Below are positions 24,068-35,477 of a stretch of 64,000 bases of DNA, in pieces (the first letter of the stretch is position 1; every line of letters begins with the position of its first letter). Source of the stretch: Brachionus rotundiformis (Eukaryota; Rotifera; Eurotatoria; Ploima; Brachionidae); the NCBI GenBank assembly GCA_016802295.1, contig JAESIW010000138.1, positions 3,004,152-3,068,151 on the forward strand, in the 5' to 3' direction. Under the pieces are notes generated by a model. The model searched no databases. It worked only from the letters and a program-made list of their open reading frames with translations, and was not told the origin of the DNA. Position numbers and translations under genes: made by a program.

Positions 24068-24976
24068 TTATTCATGATAAACAAAATATACCAAGCAAAC
24101 AGCATGAAAACTAATCATGTCAATCCTGAAAGACAATTTATGGTCATCATCAATACTGAACAATTCTCTACTAATAAATTGAACACATTGTTTTAAGCTT
24201 CGTTGTAAAATGGACACATGGACCACAATTTTATAGCGATCTAACTTGAATGATTTGGCATCATTTTTAATCAGTTCGGTAATAACTCTAAGAAATTTTG
24301 GTGTATATTCTATGTCATATTGGTGCTTTTCACAGAGGGTATAAAAAGTATTTGTTACTTTTTTTATAATTAAATATTTAATTGAATTTAAATCATCCTT
24401 TGGTTCTAGGCGATATGTAGGTTGGTATCTCACAACCTCCCTAAGTTTATTGTCTTTTTTCTGCTGCCATCTATTTGTTAGAAGAATTGTTATTACAGCT
24501 TGCTTCAATTTTCCCGCTTTAGACGTGTCGCTTTTATTGGAATCGTCATCTTTTGTTTCCTCATCACTTTCCAGTAATGCCAATGTTTCCATCATGTTGA
24601 GTTTATCGATTTCATAACTTTCGGTGTGAATACTTGCTGAGTTAAGATCAGGGTTGTTTTCTTCTTCTTTTGTTTTCAATTTTTTTTTGGCAATTAAAAA
24701 ATCGCTTAAAATCGGACTTAAATTTCTATTTTGATTTCTACTGCTTGATTTTTTGCTAGTTCCTACAACAGCACAAGTTTCTTGGTCAATTTGAGCCTGT
24801 GAACCAAGAAAACTGACATCATCGTGATTGAATTTTACAGATTCTTCAGATGACTCGGAAATGAGTAATTCTCTAAATTCCCTGATCCTTTTGAGATCCT
24901 TTTCATCAATTCCTTTATTCTCTTCACCTTGATCATCAAACACAAGATCAGATCTAATTTCTTTGTCCGAATTCAT
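24068..24976 (-). CDS. Tctex1-domain dynein light chain family protein with long N-terminal extension
   Basis: Single exon, 302 residues. The C-terminal 120 or so residues (about 182-302) form a Tctex1/DYNLT domain: YQPTYRLEP opening strand, RYKIVVHVSI central strand, SRELFSIDDDHKLSF and the closing FHAVCLVYFVYHE. The N-terminal 170 residues are acidic, Ser/Lys-rich and probably disordered, which is longer than in vertebrate DYNLT1/3 (about 115) and in most TCTEX1D proteins. The family contributes light chains to cytoplasmic or intraflagellar dynein; members with N-terminal extensions are mostly ciliary. The frame ends naturally at the end of the domain. Confidence 0.85.
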   Translation of the reverse strand: MNSDKEIRSDLVFDDQGEENKGIDEKDLKRIREFRELLISESSEESVKFNHDDVSFLGSQAQIDQETCAVVGTSKKSSSRNQNRNLSPILSDFLIAKKKLKTKEEENNPDLNSASIHTESYEIDKLNMMETLALLESDEETKDDDSNKSDTSKAGKLKQAVITILLTNRWQQKKDNKLREVVRYQPTYRLEPKDDLNSIKYLIIKKVTNTFYTLCEKHQYDIEYTPKFLRVITELIKNDAKSFKLDRYKIVVHVSILQRSLKQCVQFISRELFSIDDDHKLSFRIDMISFHAVCLVYFVYHE

Positions 24977-25264
24977 AACTTTAAGATTTTGCTTCTAAAA
25001 ATTGATTTCATGCTTTTTAAAGTTTTTTAGTCTGATAGCTTAAGTCTATTGACTCTCTTGATAAAAAGGAGCATGTTAAAAACAATATAATATTTACTAT
25101 TTTTAAATCATTAAGGAAATCATTTGCCAATAATTAATTAAGCAAAATATACACGATTGAAGTAAAATAAAAAAAATTTAAATAAAAAATATTAGCATTT
25201 ACTTTATTTTTATTATAGAAAAAAAAACATATTTAAATAGACAAATGAATTATATCCCGATAAT

Positions 25265-26983
25265 TTATTTTATTAAAACATAAGCAATACTTAATAATAT
25301 TTCAAATAACTCGGCAATGCTTAATAGACTAATACCAATAAAAAGACCAAAACTACCGCCAATATTTGACACAAGAGATTCAAACGTCATTGATGGATAC
25401 TGGCTTATTGATTCATATTCCAAATCTTCATAAAAAACATATATTCTTATGTTTTTTTGAAGTAAACTAAAATCATCATAGCTTGAATAATAAATCTCAT
25501 TCAGTGGATTACCAATAAATTTAAAATCAGAAATAGGTGTTGTGTAAAATTGCTTATTATAAATCAATTTTTCACATTCATAAGGACATGCAAAAAAGCA
25601 CTCACTAGTTCTATTAGATGAATAAAATTCATCTCTCTCTGTTTGAATGCATTGTTGTTCCAAATCAGTTTGACATCGGGTTACATTGTTGTCTGGCTTT
25701 GGCAGCTTTTTGTCAAAGCAAAAGCATTTTTCAATCAAATAGTTCTGAAGACATGACTTGAGACAAAACTTTTGAGTATATTTGCCAAAGGAATACTCTT
25801 TTAAAAATAAATGTGGACTTGGTTTGAATATACAATTAGTGAAGGGCTTAGGAAGTCTTGTCAAGAATTTTCTTGAAACGGCAATGTTATTCTGAGAGTC
25901 AAACAAAGCAGAAACACCTTCATCTTCTGGAAAAGAACCAGTACTCTGATTGTGAATGACAACTCGAATACCATCCTTGAATATCATGTCTATTTCAGAG
26001 CTTTGACTTGAGACTGAAAGCTCAATTTTGAGTCCATCGTCAATTCCTGACCTGTATACTTTTTTAACAGGCTTTTTAATTCCAAGATTAAATGTAAAAC
26101 AATTCCCATAAACTTGGTTAAATGAGTAGCTAAAATCACTGCTATCACATGGCTTGCCTTGAAATCTACAATAAGCCAAACTAGTATTTAGTATAGTCTT
26201 TGGTATCAACTCCAAAGGAAAGCTCTTGTTTCTTCCTATGTCGATTGTGGCATTAGATTGTAATGTTTCATTTTGCCAAAAAATCAAGTGGTTCTCAAAG
26301 TTTATTAATTCGGTTAAATTTTGACGAAAATTTCCATTTTCATCAAATAAATTATTCACATGGTAACCATCGAATGAGTTCAAATTACAAATTCCTACTG
26401 CTGGAAATTCTGCTGATGATTCGTAAACTATGCTTTGAACAGTGACAACTTCATTTGCCAAAAACTGATTAATAGTCACATAAACTTGATAGACACAATA
26501 AATGGTCGAAATAACCAAAAATATAACCCAAGCTCCTTTTAGAAATTCACTCTTGGCCCGGAGAATATTACCTTTAATTTTTTTTCAATCATTTTTTTTT
26601 ATTAGCCCAGTAAAAACTTTTACCTACTCCATGAGCTGTAGTGCTGTGCCTTGAAAATTAAAAAAAATTATTTTCTCTATTCTTTTAAAATTAATTAATG
26701 TTTTTATGAAATATTCAAATTTTAAATACTGATTACTGAATACTGAATACTGTTTTTATGAATAATAATAATTTTAAATTCAAATTTTAATTTTGCTTAA
26801 TTGATTGTTTTTTTTATATCATCAATTCATTATTTTTATTTTATTATATTATATCCTTAAACTTATAAACTTAAAATCAAAGAAATTAAATCAGGGAAAA
26901 ATTTACCCCCAGTTTTTTATTATATCGATTATCTCAATTGTTTTATTTCTTGAACTTTTTTCATCCGATTGATTTTTCTTCAT
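25265..26983 (-). CDS. DEG/ENaC family sodium channel subunit, copy A
   Basis: Three exons (26983-26907, 26649-26624, 26571-25265), about 469 residues. Exon 2 is only 26 nt and codes the conserved HG motif (STTAHGVG) before the first transmembrane helix (AWVIFLVISTIYCVYQVYV). The extracellular domain is Cys-rich, and the second helix (LFIGISLLSIAELFEILLS) carries the G-x-S selectivity filter (GIS). Channels of this family are trimeric, amiloride-sensitive and gated by protons, peptides or force; the ligand here cannot be told. From the stop codon up to about 26862 the sequence, introns included, is almost identical to copy B at 32.3-34.0 kb. The first exon (MKKNQSDEKSSRN...) and a tract at 25439-25498 (the EIYYSSYDDFSLLQKNIRIY region) are unrelated to copy B. 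Confidence 0.92.
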
Positions 26984-27261
26984 TTCTTTTTGATTAGAAT
27001 AAAATGATTAGAGATAGTTTATTTTAATTGATTTTTTTGATCCTAATAATTTAAACAATTTCTTTCAATTTTGTGAAATGTCATCATGCTCTCCTAATTT
27101 TGATTAAATTTCTTTAATTATTAATTACTAAAGTCTGTCGGTATGATATAATTTGATAAATATCAAATCATAATTAGCTCAATTTTTTATTCCTTTTGAT
27201 AAATGATTTAAAGATGATGAATAAAATTTTAGATTTTAATAATCTTTCATGAATTTTTTAT

Positions 27262-27864
27262 TTAACACTAGAAGCACCAAAATTTTTAACTACTAGAAGC
27301 ACCAAAACGAGTCATTTTGACTCGTTTTAATGAAATCTAATTGATAAAAAATTATTAATCGGATAAATCTATTCAAAACTTAATTTTAATTGAGTGAAAT
27401 TTAAAAATTAGCTAAAAAAAGTATCTAGCAAAAAATTGATCTTTTATTGAATTAATTTCTTTTTGAGTCTATTCTTCGTCTTTCATGTAAAATACAAAAA
27501 CTTTAATTTTCGCTTTTATTAAATTTGCTTATTTTCGTTCAAGTATTAAGGTTTGAGTCAGTTATTTAAAAATTTGTATACTTTTTATTTATATTTTATG
27601 ACTCATAAATTGATTTTGTAGCTAAATTCAAAATTTTAATTGAAAAACGAGTCAAAATGACTCGTTTTGGTGCTTCTAGTAGTATGTACTTGATTTTGCA
27701 CAAAGACAAATTTTTTTTTATCTGAATTTAGTTAATATAGAAAGTTATTCTTATTTTTATGCTGAAAAAAAAAAGTTATGCTCTAATAACAATAGTTTAC
27801 TTGGATATTAGCGGCCAAAAATCGAAAAAGAGTCATTTTGACTCGTTGGTGCTTCTAGTGTTAA
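27262..27864. mobile_element. piggyBac-like MITE with TTAA target duplication and nested inverted repeats
   Basis: A 595-bp element (27266-27860) bounded by TTAA on both sides, the piggyBac target duplication. Terminal inverted repeats are CACTAGAAGCACCAA at the left and its complement at the right. A second, inner inverted-repeat pair (CTACTAGAAGCACCAAAACG at 27290 and its complement ending at about 27684) contains the palindromic unit ACGAGTCATTTTGACTCGT; a related unit adjoins the right outer end. No transposase frame is present, so it is non-autonomous. The doubled ends suggest either one element inserted in another or a composite of two related MITEs. Confidence 0.85.
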
Positions 27865-28399
27865 TAAAACTAATTCGTAAAATTAAAATTGAAAATTTAA
27901 ATAAATAAATTATAACTATTTTTCAATAAATTGCTTATTCTGTAAATTTACAAAACAATCCATTTAATTTTTGAAAAAAAAATTATTAAATTTTTGATTT
28001 ATTAATTTAGTTTAACTAAATGTTTATTTATATTTATATTGATTATAAGTTTATATAAAACATTTAATTTTAGATTTTTTTATAAATTATAATTTTGCTT
28101 CAAATACAGACTGGAATTACAATCTATATGGATACGGACTAATTTAAAAGATTTTAATTAGTCTTGTTCGTCACTTTTTCCCTCCTTATTTTGTCAATGT
28201 GATCGTCTAGTTTGAGCTATTTTTCGTTTTCGCATTTATTATTTCTGTAGGAAGATGATATCAGTTATTAACCATTCTGTTTGTTTAAAAAGATTTTTCG
28301 TTGCTTTGTCTTTCTATTTTGCTAAGTTTAGTAAGTATTCTATTAAGTCTCCTTTTTCTTGGTAGTTAAATCAAGTTTTGACAGTCTTAATTAAGATTC

Positions 28400-29290
28400 T
28401 CATAATTAAGATTCTTGATCTTATGAACAAATTTTGTGTCTCAGCTCTGAAATTTTTCTAATAACGATTTATCCTTTTTCAAAAAAGATTCTAGTTGGCT
28501 TCATATTCTTGGTAAGGTCTGACAAAATTAAAAAAAGATGCCTTAAAATGATGATTGTCTATCTCTTAAACGCCAATTTGAGTTTACCAAGGATAAAATT
28601 ATTATTGTATTCCAGGAATACTCTGATTTTTGAAGAACATAAATTTGCATCTGTAACTATCAAAATAATTTGCAATTTTTTTGCCCATTCTAAGAGTCTA
28701 TATAAGTCCTTTTGTAGATTATCTACGTCTATTCAGTTTCGTGTCATCAGCAAAAAGCTTATTAAGTTGAATACTGCTTCAGGTATGTCATTTATATATA
28801 TGATAAATAAAAGAGAACTTAGTATAGACCTTGTGGAATGCGGCTTAGTTCTTTTCTTAATCAGAAACATTTTCTCCAAATACAGCTCTTTGCTTCCTTC
28901 TTGTCAGAAAATCTGATAGCCAATTAAGAAGTTTCTTTTTGAATCGGTCTGCTTCTAGTTTCATGACCAATGCTCTTTGTGGAACCTTATTAATAGATTA
29001 TTCAAAATCCATGAAAACTATTGGTGAAGTGTTTTCAGAATTTAACGCATCTTTTTAGAGAAGATTTGTTAAGCAAGATCATATTGTTGTTTCGAAATCA
29101 AATCATATTTAATAAGGTTGCCGACAGTTGAATCTTTGATGATTTTTTTCAATTTTTTTACATGGAACTGATGTAAGCGAGACAGATCTGTAGTTGGCAG
29201 GGCCATCTTCTTTCCTTTTTTAACAATTGGAGTTTCGTTTGCTTCATCATAGATTTTAGATATCTTGCCAGACACGAATGAGCTTTGAAG
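28400..29290 (-). mobile_element. Non-LTR retrotransposon relic A (reverse transcriptase)
   Basis: Broken reverse-transcriptase coding sequence on the minus strand. Recognisable pieces in order are the RT1-2 region ETPIVKKGKK...KLKKIIKDS...LIKYDLISKQQYD (29275-29069), SPIVFMDFE, LNWLSDFLTRRKQRAVFG, the catalytic FADDTK box (about 28737-28754) and a downstream LEWAKKLQI block. The frame is interrupted by several stops and shifts, so it is dead. Motif style (FADDTK, DFL..R.Q.V) is that of CR1/L2-like elements. It differs from relic B next to it. Confidence 0.8.
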
Positions 29291-29389
29291 ATATTTTCAG
29301 GAGTATCTGCGAAACTTTCTAACGATATAAATTTAATGAATTTAGAGTTAGAAGTTTAAAGTTGATAGGTAATAAAAAGGTTATACGAT

Positions 29390-32150
29390 TTACTTGATAA
29401 TAATTTTTCTAAAATTTTCAAATAAGTTGTTGAACTTTTTGTTTAGAGCAGGAGTGTTTGTCAGGTAGTCATTTAAATCTTCTAATAGTTGCTGGTGATC
29501 CACTGGTTTTTGTAGTAATCTATCTAACAATAGTTCAGATCTAGCTGATATCATGGATGGTATTGATCCTCGTTTTCAATGGGAAGAATTTGATATGCCT
29601 GAGTATTTTTTTTTGCATTTTTGGTGCATCATTGATAATTTTTTGAGTTGAACTTGAAAGTGGGATGAATAAGTAGTCAATTTGAGATCGAATATAATTT
29701 TTAAATATTATTTTGCATAAAAAAATATAGTTGTAAAGTTTTAGATTTTTTATCTTACGAATTAAGCTAATTTTAGGCAAAACTTTATGACGTACATCTT
29801 CAAAATGTTTTTTGAAGTTGAGTTTTGGATTAAATTTGATGACAAGAAAGGTTGGGAACGGATCTAGTGGGACCTTTTGGCCAATGATAGATAAGTTAAG
29901 CTTATATTTTGATTCGTAGTTTGATCTGTAGCCGGCCGTAGTAGAAATGGTGTGAAAAGTTTTGTTGGTGTTGATTACAAGACCCCATCTTTCGCAATAG
30001 TCTTTTATTCTGCTGATACCTGAATTGACTTTTTTTTCAATTTCTCTTAGAGATTAATGAGTACCATATACATAAATCGTCTGCAAACAAAGCTATGCTA
30101 AGTGTTTTTGGGATGATATTTGCATTGTCGCTAAAAAACACTGAGAAAAGTGTGGGTGATATACAGCTACCTTGAGGGACTCCAGTTGAAATCCCGAACT
30201 CTTATGAAAATTGGTTTTTGACTGAAACTGTAATTTCCTATTGGTCAGAAATTGTTTTATCCAATTATAAATATAACTATTTATTCTTAATTATTTTAAT
30301 TTGTATAAATTCCTTCATGAGATGCTTCATCACAAGTTTTTACAGGTCAAAGAAAACTGAACATGTGCACTCTTTTTTACTATAGCCGTTAATTATTGCT
30401 TGGTTTAAGCGAAATATTTGGTCCTGAATGCTTATATTTGGTCTAAACCCAGATTGACATGGTGGAAATATACCTTTGGACTCGATCCACTTGAGTGACT
30501 TGCTGTTAATGATTTTTTCTAGAAGTTTAGGCACACAGCTTAATAGTGAAATTGGTCTATTTAAGTTCAGATCATCAGGTGGTTTACCTTTTTTACGAAT
30601 CAAGACTACAGTCAACCCTCGTTAATCCGGCCCAATTCGGAAAATATTTTTTTGCCGGATTAAATAAAAATATATTTGAAAAAGCTATAACTTAGCTTGT
30701 TCTTTTAACAAATCATCGTGTGACATTTACACCATATGAACGAACATCAGCTAACCATAAAATCAAACACTCTTCTATTAAATAGAATCGACCTTTGGTG
30801 ATTTTTCTTTCATTTGAATCAATATTTAAATCTCCTAAGAGCCTACACTCATCGACCAAAATATCAGCAATAGTTTGTCTAGGAACTCGTTGACCAAATT
30901 TTTCACTAAAATATATATACAATTTTTCTTGAGTCATTTTTGGATAATCATGACGATAAAGAATAATTTGTATTTTATGTTCAACAGTCAATTCCTTTTT
31001 AGAACTTTTTTGAATTGTTTTACTATTAACTAAGCCTAGCATTTCTAATTTTATTTTGAAAACATGGAGAAACAAATAGAGAACAAAAGAACAATAAAAG
31101 AATAAAAAGTTTTTTATCATACGCATACAAAAATATACGTAATTTATAGAGAAGCTGTTAATTGTCTTGGCCGAATTATCGAATTTATCCTTAATTTGCC
31201 GAATTATTAAAAGCTTTTATAATGACTTACTAAAAAAGGGAAAGGGAAAATGAAAAATTATTCAGCAATCGAATTTGCCGAATAATCGAAGGCCGGATAA
31301 ACGAGGGTTGACTGTATTTTTGAAATTTTTAATTGAGATGGAATGTGGCCAGTTATTAAGGAGGCGTTGAAAAAATTAAATATGCGATTCAGCAGTTTAT
31401 GGGGGCAGTTAGATAATAATTTATTGTTTACTGTGTCGAGACCAGGGGCAGACTTCTTGTTCGAGCTGTGAAAAATTCGCTTCTTTTTATTAATGCTTCA
31501 TTCAACTGATTGGGTCAACTGATTTGTGTGATATATGTTTTGTGTAGGTATATTGATTTTGGGAACAGAGTTGAATATTTTTTGTAAGTTTGATCCAAAA
31601 GCGTTTGCAATTTGTTGATCATCATCAAAGACATTGCCTTCCTAAGATTAACAGTGGCCTCTTTTTCGGAGTTCTCAAAATTTTTTAAGGTTTTCCAACA
31701 TTTAGCTTCATTTTGTTTAAAATTGGTCAGGTCTTTAATTTTGAATTCTAGATTATTTGCTTTAAATGGAGAGGTCAAGAACACTTTTTCCTCGATTAAA
31801 TGTGTTTTTTGGGCAGTTGAGTATCAAGGTGCATATCAAGGTCGTTTAGGAGTTTTTCTAAGATTTCGCCTTTTGAGTTGGTTGACAGGCAGTGCCACAT
31901 AAAGTTTTTTGCATTTACATCACCAATAATAATGAGATTTTTAGTTAAGTAAGGTTTTGTACAAGTGTTCAAAGAGTTCTTAAGTATAACGAGAATATGG
32001 CTAGTTTATTGTTATCGTTTAATCTAATAAAAATCCGATTCCATTTTCTTGTTTAAGATGATCTGTTAAGTAGATAACTGAGCTGACTAAAACTGAGATT
32101 TTTTATACAAATCAGGGAATTAATATGGAATAAAAATGACTTAAATGAAT
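29390..32150 (-). mobile_element. Non-LTR retrotransposon relic B (endonuclease plus reverse transcriptase), split by a DNA transposon
   Basis: Minus-strand remains of a Jockey/CR1-type LINE. An endonuclease motif (IIIGDVNAKNFMWHC, about 31893-31937) is nearest the 5' end. RT follows: ITGHIPSQLKISK (near 31320), VVLIRKKGKPPDDLNLNRPISLLSC continuing at 30615, the SGFRPNISIQDQI block, GVPQGSCISPTLFSVFF (near 30180-30130) and FADDLCIW (near 30070-30095). A typical post-RT region (LYNYIFLCKIIFKNYIRSQIDYL) is at 29780-29541. Multiple frameshifts and stops show it is inactive. The reading frame resumes exactly across the insertion at 30609-31314. Confidence 0.85.
30607..31316 (-). mobile_element. 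pogo/Tigger-like DNA transposon inserted in LINE relic B
   Basis: A 706-bp element (30609-31314) flanked by TA target duplications, with terminal inverted repeats CAGTCAACCCTCGTTAATCC at the left and GGATAAACGAGGGTTGACTG at the right, the typical Tigger/pogo end. It encodes on the minus strand a 137-residue frame (31126-30713) with a CENP-B-type N-terminal helix-turn-helix (SSKKELTVEHKIQIILYRHDYPKMTQEKL) but no DDE catalytic domain, so the element is internally deleted. It interrupts the reverse-transcriptase frame of relic B. Confidence 0.9.
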
Positions 32151-32298
32151 ACTTGCAAGATATTTTTTGTTTGTTTAAGATGTGGTAAGTAGAGTAAGTT
32201 GTTAGAGATAGATAATTAAAACTATCAAAGATTATTTTATAAGAGTCTAAAATTAAAAAAAAATCAATTTAAAATATTTATTGATTCAGATTTAATAT

Positions 32299-34011
32299 TT
32301 ATTTTATTAAAACATAAGCAATACTTAATAATATTTCAAATAACTCGGCAATGCTTAATAGACTAATACCAATAAAAAGACCAAAACTACCGCCAATATT
32401 TGACACAAGAGATTCAAACGTCATTGATGGATACTGGCTTATTGATTCATATTCCAAATCTTCATAAAAAACATTTATTTTTATTTTCTTAAAATTTAAA
32501 AATGGAGACCCAACAATTAAATCATTCAGTGGATTACCAATAAATTTAAAATCAGAAATAGGTGTTGTGTAAAATTGCTTATTATAAATCAATTTTTCAC
32601 ATTCATAAGGACATGCAAAAAAGCACTCACTAGTTCTATTAGATGAATAAAATTCATCTCTCTCTGTTTGAATGCATTGTTGTTCCAAATCAGTTTGACA
32701 TCGGGTTACATTGTTGTCTGGCTTTGGCAGCTTTTTGTCAAAGCAAAAGCATTTTTCAATCAAATAGTTCTGAAGACATGACTTGAGACAAAACTTTTGA
32801 GTATATTTGCCAAAGGAATACTCTTTTAAAAATAAATGTGGACTTGGTTTGAATATACAATTAGTGAAGGGCTTAGGAAGTCTTGTCAAGAATTTTCTTG
32901 AAACGGCAATGTTATTCTGAGAGTCAAACAAAGCAGAAACACCTTCATCTTCTGGAAAAGAACCAGTACTCTGATTGTGAATGACAACTCGAATACCATC
33001 CTTGAATATCATGTCTATTTCAGAGCTTTGACTTGAGACTGAAAGCTCAATTTTGAGTCCATCGTCAATTCCTGACCTGTATACTTTTTTAACAGGCTTT
33101 TTAATTCCAAGATTAAATGTAAAACAATTCCCATAAACTTGGTTAAATGAGTAGCTAAAATCACTGCTATCACATGGCTTGCCTTGAAATCTACAATAAG
33201 CCAAACTAGTATTTAGTATAGTCTTTGGTATCAACTCCAAAGGAAAGCTCTTGTTTCTTCCTATGTCGATTGTGGCATTAGATTGTAATGTTTCATTTTG
33301 CCAAAAAATCAAGTGGTTCTCAAAGTTTATTAATTCGGTTAAATTTTGACGAAAATTTCCATTTTCATCAAATAAATTATTCACATGGTAACCATCGAAT
33401 GAGTTCAAATTACAAATTCCTACTGCTGGAAATTCTGCTGATGATTCGTAAACTATGCTTTGAACAGTGACAACTTCATTTGCCAAAAACTGATTAATAG
33501 TCACATAAACTTGATAGACACAATAAATGGTCGAAATAACCAAAAATATAACCCAAGCTCCTTTTAGAAATTCACTCTTGGCCCGGAGAATATTACCTTT
33601 AATTTTTTTTCAATCATTTTTTTTTATTAGCCCAGTAAAAACTTTTACCTACTCCATGAGCTGTAGTGCTGTGCCTTGAAAATTAAAAAAAATTATTTTC
33701 TCTATTCTTTTAAAATTAATTAATGTTTTTATGAAATATTCAAATTTTAAATACTGATTACTGAATACTGAATACTGTTTTTATGAATAATAATAATTTT
33801 AAATTCAAATTTTAATTTTGCTTAATTGATTGTTTTTTTTATATCATCAATTCATTATTTTTATTTTATTATATTATATCTTTAAACTTAAAATCGAAAA
33901 TTTTTTGATCGAAATTTTTTCTAACTAAATAGAAATATAATAATACCCCCATTGTTTAATGATGTTTCCAATTTGATGCGTTTTTTTTTGAACTGGTATA
34001 TTTTCTTTCAT
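32299..34011 (-). CDS. DEG/ENaC family sodium channel subunit, copy B
   Basis: Three exons (34011-33947, 33674-33649, 33596-32299), about 462 residues, with the same splice structure as copy A: HG motif exon, first transmembrane helix, Cys-rich ectodomain, GIS selectivity filter and second helix. Over about 1.6 kb (32301-33880) it is almost letter-for-letter copy A, including both introns' shared parts, at an offset of about 7.03 kb. It differs in the first exon (MKENIPVQKKTHQIGNIIKQ) and in a 16-residue ectodomain stretch (DLIVGSPFLNFKKIKIN, 32475-32522). No disabling change is visible. Expected product is a cell-surface cation channel subunit that could co-assemble with copy A. Confidence 0.92.
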
Positions 34012-34670
34012 TTTTTTTTGTTTATTTTAATGCTTAACAATCTTTTAAATACAATTTAGTTTGAAATTTTAGTATTTTATAGGTGAATTTGATTATTAAA
34101 ATTAGAAAAGTTGCTTTACAGTACAAAAATATTCACATAATCAAAAAATTATTGTTCTATGCAATAAATTTTGACAGATTTTATTTGAATTAAGATTTCT
34201 TTAAAAAATCTATTTTCAGGTCATAATTTTTAACTTGATAGAAAATAAAATTTCAATCATTTAATGTCATTTTTTTTAATTTAACAATAAAATCAAACTG
34301 ATTTTTTTTATTTAATGTTTTCTTAATTTTTTTTCTAATTTTCTTTTACCAAATAAAATATATAGTTTTTTTATTCCAAATTTCTGAAATTATATTTAAT
34401 TTTTTTGAAAATCAAGTGTTTTAAATTGTTTCCAAAAATCTACTTTGCCTAATAATTAATCGATAAATAAATGTATTTTTGATTTTTCTAAGCCTACCTC
34501 ATTAAGCAACGTGATTAAAAAATAAAATATAGTTGGAATTTTGATTTTATTTAAATTTCGGACAATAATATGCATTTAATAAATTTTGCGTCTAACTTAG
34601 TAAGAAATAATTTTAATCAAATATCATTCATATTTTAAAATAATAAAGAAAATTCAAAAAAAAAATTAAT
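34012..34670. other. Intergenic spacer upstream of DEG/ENaC copy B and 3' of the first carC-like gene
   Basis: AT-rich; it must contain the promoter of channel copy B and the 3' flank of the carC-like gene. Nothing specific is recognised. Confidence 0.4.
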
Positions 34671-35477
34671 TTAGCTTGATTCAGAAAGCTGTATTCTGAA
34701 AATAAGACGAGTGGATTCGTTACCAAACGATTGTCTAGCATGTAACACTCTTCTATTGTCCATAATGATCAAATCTCCTTTTCTCCAATGATGTAAATAG
34801 GAATGCTCATATTTTCTTAGATATCTATCAAGTTCATTAAAAAATCTTTCGTTCTCCGATTCACTGAATCCTTTCAGTCTTGTAATCCAACTAATCCCCC
34901 TAGACTTATCCTTATAGTTCAAGTAAATATTAAACTGTTTTATCCATCCTCTATCATTAAAAGTTTCCATTTGATACCAATATGGCTCAATACCGTCAGG
35001 ATAATAGCCTTTCTCGATTCCCAGAGTCTCGAACTGTTCCTCATCTAGCACTCGTTTTAAGTGAGGAGGCATTTGTTCTAATGCTTTCTTAAAATCAACA
35101 ATAGTTGTCCCACCATTATATTTTAGGTTGTTTATTTCATCTGCATATAAAAAGACAAGATCTACATTTGTTTTCAATATATTTCCGTCTGAGTGTAATG
35201 GTAACTCAGCTCTTCCAGACACGAGTCTTTCTGAATTTCCATCAAGATCTAGTACTTGATTGCTTTTCATACCGGGCCTAATTTCTTGTGCAAACTTTAT
35301 CAAATGTCCATATTTGGATGCCATGTCAGCGAATGATTCTCTGGTGAAATCCATATCATTTATCAAAATGAAGCCTTTGTCTTTAAGCATTCCTTTGACT
35401 ATTGTGGGTGACAATTTTTCAAAAAATAACCTAGAAGTCTTAAGACCAAATCCATACTTAAGAACTGACTGCATCAT
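34671..35477 (-). CDS. Carbapenem synthase (CarC)-like Fe(II)/2-oxoglutarate dioxygenase, paralogue 1
   Basis: Intronless, 268 residues (bacterial CarC is 273). CarC converts (3S,5S)-carbapenam-3-carboxylate to the (5R)-carbapenem by C5 epimerisation and C2-C3 desaturation, using Fe(II) and 2-oxoglutarate. The metal triad is present: H95 and D97 in LPLHSDGN, and H246 in MDNRRVLHAR; an Arg near the C terminus (R261 region) fits the 2-oxoglutarate carboxylate site. Family-specific stretches include VDLVFLYADEI, GGTTIVD and MPPHLKRVLDEE. The position of the bacterial catalytic Tyr67 is Phe here (F62, HLIKFAQE), so the radical epimerisation step may be lost and another oxidation favoured. It lies 146 bp downstream of the CarA-CarB fusion on the same strand, keeping the bacterial A-B-C order. 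Its start is fixed by the conserved GFG near residue 10. Confidence 0.9.
   Translation of the reverse strand: MMQSVLKYGFGLKTSRLFFEKLSPTIVKGMLKDKGFILINDMDFTRESFADMASKYGHLIKFAQEIRPGMKSNQVLDLDGNSERLVSGRAELPLHSDGNILKTNVDLVFLYADEINNLKYNGGTTIVDFKKALEQMPPHLKRVLDEEQFETLGIEKGYYPDGIEPYWYQMETFNDRGWIKQFNIYLNYKDKSRGISWITRLKGFSESENERFFNELDRYLRKYEHSYLHHWRKGDLIIMDNRRVLHARQSFGNESTRLIFRIQLSESS

Noticed and set aside
30713..31126. A host gene with a CENP-B domain
   Set aside because: The frame lies wholly inside a TA-flanked element with pogo/Tigger-type inverted repeats and lacks the catalytic domain, so it is a transposon remnant.
25265..34011. Assembly artefact (uncollapsed haplotypes) explaining the two DEG/ENaC copies
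   Set aside because: The copies have different first exons, different 5' and 3' flanks and a distinct internal tract, and they are in series with unrelated transposon sequence between them. Read-level confirmation is still needed, so this is only provisionally rejected.
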